From positions 1,736,001 through 1,800,000 of the forward strand of contig OY969789.1 of the NCBI GenBank assembly GCA_963703085.1: DNA of 64,000 bases. The letters are read 5' to 3'. This DNA comes from DATAEG01 sp963703085 (GTDB taxonomy: Bacteria; Actinomycetota; Actinomycetes; Mycobacteriales; Jatrophihabitantaceae). A model generated the notes under the pieces. That model searched no databases. It was given only the letters and a program-made list of their open reading frames with translations, and was not told the DNA's origin. Position numbers and translations under genes: made by a program. The first letter of the stretch is position 1. Every line of letters begins with the position of its first letter. This document shows positions 9,228 to 17,382 of this stretch, piece after piece.

Positions 9228-9309
9228 GGCGCCGGCCTCGCCCGCTCGGCCGAACGCGACCGCCTGGACCTACGGTCGGCGGTACCTCCTGCCCACAGAC
9301 CGTGCTCAT
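9220..9309 (-). CDS. Possible 29-residue leader peptide created by start-site duplication
   Basis: The upstream copy of the 56-bp direct repeat carries the same GAGG ribosome binding site and ATG (9307-9309) as the copy at the real start of the DUF2785 gene. Reading from this ATG gives 29 codons (MSTVCGQEVPPTVGPGG onward) to TAG 9220-9222. The leader therefore stops just past the downstream ATG at 9225-9227, which is in another frame. That geometry would allow translational coupling or competition. The peptide has no recognisable motif. It may be an accident of the duplication, so confidence is low. Confidence 0.25.
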   Translation of the reverse strand: MSTVCGQEVPPTVGPGGRVRPSGRGRRHE

Positions 9310-9362
9310 GGCGCCGGCCTCGCAAGCTCGGCCGAACGCACGTGCCTGGACCTACGGTCGGC
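9225..9362. repeat. 56-bp direct repeat carrying an RBS and start codon
   Basis: Positions 9225-9280 and 9307-9362 match at about 50 of 56 bases, with a repeat period of 82. Both begin CATGGCGCCGGCCTCG and end CTGGACCTACGGTCGGC. On the minus strand each copy is a 5' untranslated region ending in GAGGCCGGCGCCATG, so the duplication copied the start region of the DUF2785 gene. The rest of the gap up to 9403 shows nothing else I recognise. Confidence 0.75.
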
Positions 9363-9403
9363 ACGATCCCAAGCCCGGGGCCCATGGGCCGGCTCTGCCG
9401 GTT

Positions 9404-10576
9404 TCACGAGCGCGCCGTCAGGTCGGTGAGGACTGCGGCCAGTGCTGTCACTCCGGCGCGGCAATCTGCGTCGTCGGCGTGCTCGGCGGGCGAGTGGGAC
9501 ACCCCGGTCGGATTGCGCACGAAGAGCATCGCGGTGGGGATGCCGGCTGCGGCAAGGATGCCGGCGTCGTGCCCGGCGCCGGTGGGCAACACCGGCGCAC
9601 CGCCGAGTAGCTGGGCCACCCGATCGCGCAGCGGCACGTCGAACACCGTCTCGTTGGTCCAGGATTCGTTCACCGGCGTGCTGCGGATCTCAGCGAGGGT
9701 CGCCTCGACCGCCGCCCGGTTCGGCCCGCGCAGGTCGAGCCAGGCCCGCACCAGCGAGGGAATCGCGTTCACCGCGTTCGGCTCGACGGCCACCTTGCCG
9801 AACGTCGCCAACGCACCGTGTCGCGCGGCGGCAGCCCGGGCGAAGATGACCGCGGCGGCATAGTCGAGCATCGGGTCGTGCCGGTCGTCGAACGCGGTGG
9901 TACCAGCGTGATTCGCCTCGCCGGCGAACTCGAAGCGCCACCGGCCGTGCGGCCAGATCGAACTGGCCACTGCGACCGGCTGGTCCAGGTCGACGAGGCC
10001 GCGGCCCTGCTCGATGTGTAGCTCGACGAACGTGCCGATCCGGCCAAGTGCCTCCTCGTCCCGGCCCAGTCCGTCCACTGGCTGACCCGCCGCTGCCATC
10101 GCCTCGGGCAGCGACGTGCCGTCCGCGTCGCGCAGGCCGGCCGCCCGGTCCGGTGCCAGCGCCCCGGTGATGACGCGCGAACCGGCGCAGGCGACTCCGA
10201 ACCGGGCGCCTTCCTCGTCGACGAAGTTGACGATGCCGATCGGCACGGCCGGAACCGTCCCGGCCGCGCGCAGCGCATCGACGGCAAGGAACGCGCTGAG
10301 CACGCCGAGCGGTCCGTCAAAGGCGCCGCCGTCCGGTACCGAGTCGAGGTGGCTGCCGGCCACGACTCCCGGCTGAGCATCCGGGTCGCCCCACCATGCC
10401 CACTGGTTGCCGGCCCGGTCGACGGTGAGCTCGAGGCCGCGGCGGTGCGTCTGCTCGGCGAACCACTCCCGCAGCGCGTGGTCGGCGGCCGTCCAGGCGA
10501 ACCGCCGGTACCCGCCGCTGGTCGGATCGCGGCCCACCTCGGCCAGCTGCGCCAGCAGGTCGGCGATGTCGCTCAT
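9404..10576 (-). CDS. M20-family amidohydrolase (allantoate/carbamoyl-amino-acid hydrolase type), probable N-formylglutamate hydrolase
   Basis: A 390-residue dimetal hydrolase of the hydantoinase/carbamoylase branch of M20. Visible metal-site motifs are GSHLDSVPDGGAFDGPLGV, FVDEEGARFG, LHIEQG and GAGHDAG, with the lid-domain signature NAVNAIPSLVRAWLDLR between them. Database names for this group are usually allantoate amidohydrolase. Its ATG (10574-10576) overlaps the hutF stop as ATGA, so it is translated with hutF. That context makes removal of the formyl group from N-formyl-L-glutamate, the step after HutF, a better guess than allantoate hydrolysis. The longer upstream frame to 11371 is antisense-like shadow within hutF. 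Confidence 0.8.
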   Translation of the reverse strand: MSDIADLLAQLAEVGRDPTSGGYRRFAWTAADHALREWFAEQTHRRGLELTVDRAGNQWAWWGDPDAQPGVVAGSHLDSVPDGGAFDGPLGVLSAFLAVDALRAAGTVPAVPIGIVNFVDEEGARFGVACAGSRVITGALAPDRAAGLRDADGTSLPEAMAAAGQPVDGLGRDEEALGRIGTFVELHIEQGRGLVDLDQPVAVASSIWPHGRWRFEFAGEANHAGTTAFDDRHDPMLDYAAAVIFARAAAARHGALATFGKVAVEPNAVNAIPSLVRAWLDLRGPNRAAVEATLAEIRSTPVNESWTNETVFDVPLRDRVAQLLGGAPVLPTGAGHDAGILAAAGIPTAMLFVRNPTGVSHSPAEHADDADCRAGVTALAAVLTDLTARS

Positions 10577-11904
10577 GCCAGCACCGCGCTGATCGCCTCG
10601 GTGAGTTCTCGGCCCACGTCCCCGACGGTGCGGTGCCAGCCGTCCTGGACGACGACCTCGCCACCCACCACCACAGTGCGCACATCCGCCGACGTGGCCG
10701 AGTACAGCACCGGTGCGAGCGGATCGCCGGCCCGGGCGCCGGCCGTCCGGGGCGTGTCCAGCGCCACGGTGGTGAAATCGGCCAGTGCCCCAGGAGCGAT
10801 CCGGCCGGCGTCCCAGCCCAGCGACGCAGCACCGGCCGAGGTCGCCGCATGCAGCAGGTCCGGCACCGGGAAGTGCCCGCGCCGGCCGGTCTTCAGCCGC
10901 TCGTCCAGCTCCACGCCCCGCGCCTCCTCGAACATGTCGATCATCATGTGCCCGTCGGTGCCGAGCACGATCGGGCACCCTGCCCCGGACAGCGCCCGGG
11001 CCGGGCCGATGCCGTCGGCGAGATCGCGTTCGGTCGTGACGCACATGCTGATCGACGTGCCCGAGCTGCCCAGCAGCCTGATGTCCGCGGCACTCAGGTG
11101 CGTGGCATGCACCGCGGTGCTGCCTGGACCGAGCACCCCGGCGTCGGCCACCACCTGCGTGGGGCTCAACCCGAACGCGGCCTGGCTGGCCGCGTTCTCG
11201 GCCGGCTGTTCGGACAGGTGCAGGTGCAGCGGCGCGTTTCGCTGCCGGGCGAGCTCGGCGATCGGCTGCAGCGCGGCGCGCGGCACTGCGCGTACCGAAT
11301 GGATGGCTGCACCGATGCGCACCCCGGGCCCGTCGCGCAGCGAATCGGTGCGCTGCGCCCAGGCCTGCCACGAGCCGTCGTCGAAGCGGCGTTGCACGTC
11401 ACTGAGCGCGGCACCGGCCAGATCGGCCTGCAGGTAGCAGGTGTCCAGCAGCGTTATCCGGATGCCGGCATCCGCCGCACCACGCCGGATCGCCGCGCCG
11501 AGTTCGTCGGGATCGGCATACCGCCGGCCGTGGACGTCGTGATGCAGGTAATGGAACTCGCCGACCGCGGTGATCCCGGCGAGCGCCATCTCTGCATAGG
11601 TGGCCCGGGCCAGCGCGTAAAGGGACTCCGGATCGAGCCGGCCGGCGACGCGGTACATCAGCTCGCGCCATGCCCAGAAATCTGCCGCGCCGCTCTGGGT
11701 GTGCCCGCGGATGGCGCGATGGAAGACGTGCGAGTGCGTGTTCACCAGACCCGGCAGAGTCAGGCCCGGCAGCCGTACCGATGTCGGCGAGGCGGGGGAC
11801 TGTGGGCGCACTGCGGTGATGGCGCCGTCGACCACGTCGATCAGCACATCGGGGGTGGCTGAGGCACCGCCGAGCCAGGCGAACTCAGCGTGGAAAGTGC
11901 TCAC
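10573..11904 (-). CDS. hutF: Formimidoylglutamate deiminase
   Basis: A 443-residue amidohydrolase-superfamily enzyme that converts N-formimidoyl-L-glutamate to N-formyl-L-glutamate and ammonia in histidine degradation. Seen directly: the metal-binding H57-S-H59 in PGLVNTHSHVFHRA, the HLHLSEQPAE segment with its HxH plus Glu, HATHLSAADI, and the late aspartate in VLGTDGHMMIDMFEEAR. HSHVFHRA and the SEQ triplet are typical of HutF within the cytosine-deaminase-like group. The start is GTG 11902-11904, which overlaps the TGA of the M6 protease gene; its own stop overlaps the next start. It is therefore the middle gene of a translationally coupled trio. Confidence 0.88.
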   Translation of the reverse strand: MSTFHAEFAWLGGASATPDVLIDVVDGAITAVRPQSPASPTSVRLPGLTLPGLVNTHSHVFHRAIRGHTQSGAADFWAWRELMYRVAGRLDPESLYALARATYAEMALAGITAVGEFHYLHHDVHGRRYADPDELGAAIRRGAADAGIRITLLDTCYLQADLAGAALSDVQRRFDDGSWQAWAQRTDSLRDGPGVRIGAAIHSVRAVPRAALQPIAELARQRNAPLHLHLSEQPAENAASQAAFGLSPTQVVADAGVLGPGSTAVHATHLSAADIRLLGSSGTSISMCVTTERDLADGIGPARALSGAGCPIVLGTDGHMMIDMFEEARGVELDERLKTGRRGHFPVPDLLHAATSAGAASLGWDAGRIAPGALADFTTVALDTPRTAGARAGDPLAPVLYSATSADVRTVVVGGEVVVQDGWHRTVGDVGRELTEAISAVLA

Positions 11905-13193
11905 CGCACGGTCACCGTCACCGCGTCGTACCCGGTGTTCGACGGGGCCAGCTGGACGGTGATGCCGTCCGCCCGATCGGTGTAGGACCGCACTTGTCCC
12001 GGTCCGGTGCCGAGCGTGGCGTAGTCGATCGGGCCGGTGGAGCGCAGGCACAGGCGGTCGTTCTCCACGCCCTTGCCGAGTATTCGCACCGGTCCGCTGC
12101 CGGAGTCCTTCCGCGCGTCGATGCGGTAGATCAGCAGCCCCGAGCTGCACGCGTCAGCGTCCACCCCTATCGATCGGCGGCTCTCCACGACGACTGCCCG
12201 ACCGGTGGTCAGCGGCACCACCAGCAGCGAAACGCCGACCGGTGACTCGATCGGGCTGAGCTGGACCGGTGCCGTGGACCCGCGATGCAGGCAGCGCACC
12301 TGCGGGTCGGTGATCCAGCCGAGCTTCCACATCTGCCAGCCCAGCAGGTGCGGGCTCGGACCGTGCGGGTCGGACATGATGTCCCAGCCGCCGACCGGGG
12401 TGAACTCGTTGGCCACCGACGCGTACAGGTAGAGGTCGGGCAACCCGAGCATGTGCAGCGTCTCGTGTGCCAGCGTCAGCGCCGGGTCGTCCGCGGCGTC
12501 TTCGCCGAGCGTTGCGACATGACGCAGGTAGCCGCCACCCGGCATCGGCAAGCTGGTCGGCGTCTCGGGATGGAACGCAGCGGTGCCGGGCATCGCGAGC
12601 ACGCCGCGCAACGACACGACGTAGACGGCGTCGTAACTGCCGAGTCGGACCGAGGTGCCCACCGCTCGGGCAACGTCGGACAGGTAGTGGACGTCCTCGG
12701 CGTAGCTGATCCCGTCGGCGAATCCGTAGCTCCGGCTCGACCCGCGCACTCGATACCAGTGCGGGACGAGCCGCACGGAGAGGCGCAGCGCGCCGCGGGA
12801 CACGGTCGCGAGCCACTGCTGCGCACCGGGGACCATGTCGCGGTAGTACCGGTGCGGGTCGCGGTAAACCGCCGGCGCCTTCGCGACCGGGACGTCGGGG
12901 AAGTCCACGAAGATCATCACCATGTGCACCGTCCCGCGCGACGGCAGGAACGTGGCGCGATCGACGTCGTGGCCCTCGTCGAGATCGTCAGTGGTGCCGG
13001 CGATCCGGCAGCGCACCAGCTCACTGGAAGGTTGCGCTGGCGGCTGCGGTACCGACACGGCATGCGATCCGACGATCGGCCCGGCCGGCCGGCGCTTCGG
13101 CACCGAGAGCCGGCCCGCCGCGCTGCACCCGGCCACCATCGCCAGGGCGGTCATCGTGGCGACCGACCAGCGCAGGCGGGAGTGGCGGCGCAT
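11901..13193 (-). CDS. M6-type zinc metalloprotease, predicted lipoprotein
   Basis: A 430-residue exported protein. It starts MRRHSRLRWS, with a short hydrophobic core and lipobox MVAGC (Cys23), then a Pro/Ser-rich linker to residue ~60. The catalytic core carries HETLHMLGLPDLY: H243, E244, H247 and D253 fit the HExxHxxGxxD zinc signature of M6 (immune-inhibitor-A-like) peptidases. VGGWDIMSDP, with the Met-turn, and LLGWQMWKLGW follow as in that family. A C-terminal beta domain completes it. The start is ATG 13193; the frame continues upstream to 13331 inside hrpA. Overlap with hutF by GTGA is odd for an exported protease and a cytosolic catabolic enzyme. Confidence 0.82.
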   Translation of the reverse strand: MRRHSRLRWSVATMTALAMVAGCSAAGRLSVPKRRPAGPIVGSHAVSVPQPPAQPSSELVRCRIAGTTDDLDEGHDVDRATFLPSRGTVHMVMIFVDFPDVPVAKAPAVYRDPHRYYRDMVPGAQQWLATVSRGALRLSVRLVPHWYRVRGSSRSYGFADGISYAEDVHYLSDVARAVGTSVRLGSYDAVYVVSLRGVLAMPGTAAFHPETPTSLPMPGGGYLRHVATLGEDAADDPALTLAHETLHMLGLPDLYLYASVANEFTPVGGWDIMSDPHGPSPHLLGWQMWKLGWITDPQVRCLHRGSTAPVQLSPIESPVGVSLLVVPLTTGRAVVVESRRSIGVDADACSSGLLIYRIDARKDSGSGPVRILGKGVENDRLCLRSTGPIDYATLGTGPGQVRSYTDRADGITVQLAPSNTGYDAVTVTVR

Positions 13194-13222
13194 CGCGGTC
13201 AGCCAACCACACCCCTGTGCAG

Positions 13223-16200
13223 TCAGGCCTGGATCGCGTCGAGCGCCCGCTGGATCCGCTGGTCCGAGACCGGCACCCTGGTGCCCAGGCGCTGGGCGAA
13301 GTAGCTGACCCGCAGTTCCTCGATGAGCCAACGCAGATCCTGCACGTCCGGATCGTCCCGGCGGTGCGTGGGCAGGCTGCGGTTCAGTTCGGCGTACTCG
13401 TGCTCCCAGAGTTGCACCCGGGCCAGCCGCTCGGCATCGCGCGGATCGGCGCGGGGCAGCCCGTCCAACCGGATCTCAACGGCGTTCAGGTACCGGACGA
13501 GATCGGGCAGCCGGCCCGCTCCGGTGCGCTCCACGAAGCCCGGGAAGACCAGTGCGTCCAGGTGCTGGCGGACGTCGGCGATCGCGGCGGGCGGACCGGA
13601 GCGCAGCGCGGCGAAGGCAGCCTCAGCGCGTCGATACCGGTCGAGCACCGCGGCCACATCAGCGAGCGCCCGGGTCAGCACGCCGGGCAGCTCGCGACGG
13701 GTGCGCTCGCGCAGGGCCTCGAACCCGGTCCGGGTAGTGGGCAACGGAGCAGCCGCGATGATCACGTCCAGCGCAGCGAGCAGGCAGTCCTGCAGCAGGG
13801 CCGCGGAGTCCCGGTGCGGCGCCTGGCTCAGTGCCAGCCGCTGGGGTCCGGTGAGCGACCGGAGTGCCGCCGTGGCCGGTGAAGGCACGGCCAGCAGCAA
13901 CAGCCGCCGCACACCCCGCCAGGTCGCGCGGCGCTGCTCGGCTTCGGTCGACACCAGCCGTACTGCTACCGAGGCGCCGTCGTCGATCAGAGCGGGGTAG
14001 CCGCGCACGGTGTGACCGGCGCGCTGCGTCTCGAACACCGCGGGCAGCTCGTCGATCGTCCAGTCGGTCATCGCGCTGCGCTCGACATCGCTTGCCTGCG
14101 CCGCCACCAGGGCCAGCGCCTTGGCTCCGAGGGCATCCTGTAGCGCGCTGAGATCCTTGCCGGCGCGCAGCACTGCGCCGCTGTCGTCCTCGACGGCGAA
14201 GGTGATGCGCAGGTGAGCGGGAACCTGATCGAGCGCCCAGTCGTCCTCGTCGATCACCACGCCGCGCCACTCGGCCAGGACGGCAGCGAGCAGTGCCGGG
14301 AGCCGGCCCGCCGCGGGACCGGGCGCACCAGGCACGGCGAGAAAGGCGCGCGCGACGTCCGGCGCCGGCACCACGTTGCGCCGGATGTGTTTCGGCAGGG
14401 TGCGCAGCAGCGCGATCACCAGCTCCTCGCGCAAGCCGGGAACCTGCCACTCGAACGGGTCCGGGTCGAGCTGGCCGAGCACGCCGAGCGGAACGTGCAC
14501 GGTGACCCCGTCCTGCGGGTCGGTCGGGTCGAACACGTAGCTCAGCCGCAGCGGCGCACCGCCCCACAACCACGTCTGCGGGAAGTCGGTGTCGATGTCC
14601 TCGTCGGCATCGACCGGCAGCAGTACCTGTTCGGTGAGGGTGAGCAGATCGGGGTCGGCGCGCCGGGCCTGCTTCCACCACCGGTCGAAGTGAGCCGCCG
14701 AGACCACCTCGGCCGGGATGCGCGCGTCGTAGAAGGCGAAGACGGTCTCGTCGTCCGCGACCAGCCCGCGGCGCCGGGTCCGTTCCTCGATCCCCTCCAG
14801 GTCGGCGCGCAACTGCTCGTTCGCGCGAAAGAACTGGTGGTGGGTCGACCAGTCGCCTTCGACGAGGGCGTGCCGGATGAACAGCTCCCGGGAGGTCTCC
14901 GGGTCGATGCGCCCGTACCCCACCGATCGGCCGGCGACGACCGGCAGGCCGTAGAGCATCACCTTCTCGGTGGCCATCGCGCTGCCCCGCTTACGGGACC
15001 AGTGCGGCTCGCTGTAAGTCCGGCTGAGCAAGTCACCGGCCAGTGGCTCCACCCATTCCGGATCGATACGGCCGCAGACCCGGGCGAACAGCCGGGACGT
15101 CTCAACGAGCTCGGCGGCCACCACCCACGGGACCTTCTTGCGGGCCAGCGCCGAACCGGGATGGATGGCGAACCGCGTGCCGCGCGCGCCCTGGTAGTCG
15201 CGGGTGCGTTCATCCCGCAGCCCGATGTGGGAGAGCAGCCCGCTGAGCAGCGCTTGGTGCACCAGGTCAGGATCGGCCGGCGCATCGTTGCGTTGCATCC
15301 CCAACGCTTTGGCTGTCTGGCGCAGCTGGCTCTGCACGTCCTGCCACTCGCGGATGCGCAAGTAGTTCAGGAAGTCGGTCCGGCACAGCCGGCGGAATTG
15401 GTTGCCGGACAGCGCCTTCTGCTGTTCGCGCACGTACTTCCACAGACCGAGGAAGGTCAGGAAGTCCGATGTCGGGTCGACGAAGCGCCGGTGCTTGGCA
15501 TCCGCTGCCTCCTGCGCGTCCGGCGGGCGTTCCCGCGGGTCCTGGATGGCCAGTGCGGCCGCTATGACGAGCATTTCGCGAAGGCAGCCGAGCCGGGCCG
15601 CCTCGACGATCATCCGGGCCAACCGCGGGTCGACCGGCAATTCGGCGAGCTGCCGCCCGGTCTTCGTCAGCACCGGCGTGCCCCGGCCGGACTGCAGCGC
15701 CCCGAGTTCCTGCAGGACGGCGACCCCGTCGGCCACCTGGCGGCGATCGGGCGGCTCGACGAACGGGAAGTCGGCCATCTCGCCGAGGCCGAGCGCAGCC
15801 ATCTGCAGGATGACTGCGGCCAGGTTGGTGCGCAGGATTTCCGGTTGGGTGAATTCCGGGCGCGCGTTGAAGTCGTCCTCGGAATACAGCCGAATGCACA
15901 CCCCGTCGGCGACCCGCCCGCACCGCCCGGCGCGCTGGTTCGCGGAGGCCTGCGAGACCGGCTCGATCGGCAGCCGCTGCACTTTCGTCCGCGCGCTGTA
16001 GCGGGAGATCCGGGCGGTACCCGGGTCGATGACGTAGTGGATGCCGGGCACCGTCAGCGACGTCTCGGCGACATTGGTGGCCAGCACGATCCGCCGGGCG
16101 CTATGCGCAGCGAACACCTTGTGCTGTTCGGCGACCGGCAGCCGGGAGTACAGCGGCAACACCTCGACCGGCTCGCGCCACGACGCAGTATGCCCGCGCA

Positions 16201-17017
16201 ACACCTCGGCGGCGTCGCGGATCTCCCGTTCACCGGAGAGGAAAACGAGGATGTCACCGCGGCCCAGCCGGGCCAGCTCGTCGGCGGCCGCGCAGATCGC
16301 GGTCGTGACGTCGCGATCTGGGTCGGCATCGGGATCGTCCGGGTCGACGACCGGGCGGTACCGCACCTCGACCGGATAGGTACGCCCGGACACCTCGACG
16401 ATCGGGGCGTTGTCGAAATGCTCGGAGAACCGCTGCGGGTCGATCGTTGCCGAGGTGATGATGACCTTCAGATCCGGGCGGCGGGGCAGCAGCTGTTTGA
16501 GGTAGCCGAGCAGGAAGTCGACGTTCAGGCTCCGCTCGTGCGCTTCGTCGACGATGATCGTGTCGTAGCGGCGCAGGTCGCGGTCGCGCTGGATCTCGGT
16601 GAGCAGGATGCCGTCGGTCATCAGCTTCACCGACGTCTCGCGCGCGGTCTGGTCGTGGAAGCGCACCGCGTAGCCGATCGCGCCACCCAACTCGACGCCC
16701 AGCTCCTCCGCGATCCGAGCGGCCACCGTGCGCGCCGCCAGCCGGCGAGGCTGGGTATGCCCGATCATGCCGGCCACCCCGCGACCGAGTTCGAGACAGA
16801 TCTTCGGCAGCTGGGTGGTCTTGCCCGAGCCGGTCTCCCCCGCGACCACGACGACCTGATGATCGCGGATCGCTACCGCGATCTCCTCGCGGCGCTGACT
16901 GATCGGTAGCTCCGCCGGATAGCTGATAGCCGGAACGGCGGCAGCGCGCAGCGCCCTGAAGTCCGCCCGCGCGGCAGCCGGGCGACGCCGGCGCGGCCGG
17001 GATGCGGGTGTGGGCAT
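13223..17017 (-). CDS. hrpA: ATP-dependent RNA helicase HrpA
   Basis: A 1,264-residue DEAH-box RNA helicase, close to the usual ~1,300 residues for HrpA. In order: Walker A GETGSGKTTQLP (residues 60-71), TQPRRLAA, the DEAH box IIVDEAHERSLNVDFLLGYL, SATI (motif III), motif V LATNVAETSLTVPGI and motif VI QRAGRCGR. The helicase-associated HA2 and OB-fold regions and the long DUF3418-type C-terminus (LLLDCLLAALD-like region) follow. The role is ATP-driven RNA or RNP remodelling; in E. coli HrpA has been linked to rescue of stalled ribosomes. Only 29 bases separate it from the M6 protease gene downstream, so it may head that operon. Confidence 0.93.
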   Translation of the reverse strand: MPTPASRPRRRRPAAARADFRALRAAAVPAISYPAELPISQRREEIAVAIRDHQVVVVAGETGSGKTTQLPKICLELGRGVAGMIGHTQPRRLAARTVAARIAEELGVELGGAIGYAVRFHDQTARETSVKLMTDGILLTEIQRDRDLRRYDTIIVDEAHERSLNVDFLLGYLKQLLPRRPDLKVIITSATIDPQRFSEHFDNAPIVEVSGRTYPVEVRYRPVVDPDDPDADPDRDVTTAICAAADELARLGRGDILVFLSGEREIRDAAEVLRGHTASWREPVEVLPLYSRLPVAEQHKVFAAHSARRIVLATNVAETSLTVPGIHYVIDPGTARISRYSARTKVQRLPIEPVSQASANQRAGRCGRVADGVCIRLYSEDDFNARPEFTQPEILRTNLAAVILQMAALGLGEMADFPFVEPPDRRQVADGVAVLQELGALQSGRGTPVLTKTGRQLAELPVDPRLARMIVEAARLGCLREMLVIAAALAIQDPRERPPDAQEAADAKHRRFVDPTSDFLTFLGLWKYVREQQKALSGNQFRRLCRTDFLNYLRIREWQDVQSQLRQTAKALGMQRNDAPADPDLVHQALLSGLLSHIGLRDERTRDYQGARGTRFAIHPGSALARKKVPWVVAAELVETSRLFARVCGRIDPEWVEPLAGDLLSRTYSEPHWSRKRGSAMATEKVMLYGLPVVAGRSVGYGRIDPETSRELFIRHALVEGDWSTHHQFFRANEQLRADLEGIEERTRRRGLVADDETVFAFYDARIPAEVVSAAHFDRWWKQARRADPDLLTLTEQVLLPVDADEDIDTDFPQTWLWGGAPLRLSYVFDPTDPQDGVTVHVPLGVLGQLDPDPFEWQVPGLREELVIALLRTLPKHIRRNVVPAPDVARAFLAVPGAPGPAAGRLPALLAAVLAEWRGVVIDEDDWALDQVPAHLRITFAVEDDSGAVLRAGKDLSALQDALGAKALALVAAQASDVERSAMTDWTIDELPAVFETQRAGHTVRGYPALIDDGASVAVRLVSTEAEQRRATWRGVRRLLLLAVPSPATAALRSLTGPQRLALSQAPHRDSAALLQDCLLAALDVIIAAAPLPTTRTGFEALRERTRRELPGVLTRALADVAAVLDRYRRAEAAFAALRSGPPAAIADVRQHLDALVFPGFVERTGAGRLPDLVRYLNAVEIRLDGLPRADPRDAERLARVQLWEHEYAELNRSLPTHRRDDPDVQDLRWLIEELRVSYFAQRLGTRVPVSDQRIQRALDAIQA

Positions 17018-17135
17018 GGCCAGGCCAGCCTACGAACACCTGTCCCGGAATAACTGCAGTCCCGGGACTTCCCCTCGCCTGCCGGTCCGCAGGGTGCAAG
17101 GCTGCCCGTACCGCACCCGTCGAAAGGCACCCCCC

Positions 17136-17345
17136 ATGACCCGAGGCCGGTACTTCGCCACGGTGATGCCGATTCTCGCAATCCTGTACGTCATCGCGAT
17201 CGTGATCGCCGACGGCCGCGGAAAGGTGGCCGTCATCGGCGCGCTGGTGATCGCCGCAGCCGCGGTGATCGGTTCTACTGTCATCCATCCACCCGACGGC
17301 ACCGGGCGGCAGCGCAACAGGAACCGCGACCGCAACCGCACCTGA
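17136..17345 (+). CDS. Small two-helix membrane protein
   Basis: A 69-residue protein starting at ATG 17136 behind GAAAGG (17122-17127). It consists of MTRGRYFATVMP, a hydrophobic helix (ILAILYVIAIVIA), a short DGRGK turn, a second helix (VAVIGALVIAAAAVIGS) and a basic, Arg/Asn-rich tail. This looks like an inner-membrane hairpin with both ends in the cytoplasm. I do not recognise a family. It ends 37 bases before the acyl-CoA dehydrogenase, so co-transcription is possible. Confidence 0.6.
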   Translation: MTRGRYFATVMPILAILYVIAIVIADGRGKVAVIGALVIAAAAVIGSTVIHPPDGTGRQRNRNRDRNRT

Positions 17346-17382
17346 GAATGCTGCCGAGACGTGCGTGCGGCACGCTGAGGGC

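Noticed and set aside
9404..11371. A 655-codon frame suggesting a fusion of hutF sequence with the amidohydrolase
   Set aside because: The first 265 codons lie in the wrong frame of hutF; the amidohydrolase begins at its own ATG overlapping the hutF stop.
14213..16909. A plus-strand open frame of 898 codons opposite hrpA
   Set aside because: A shadow frame of high-GC coding DNA. The translation is Arg/Gly/Ala/His-rich without domains, while the minus strand encodes a full helicase.
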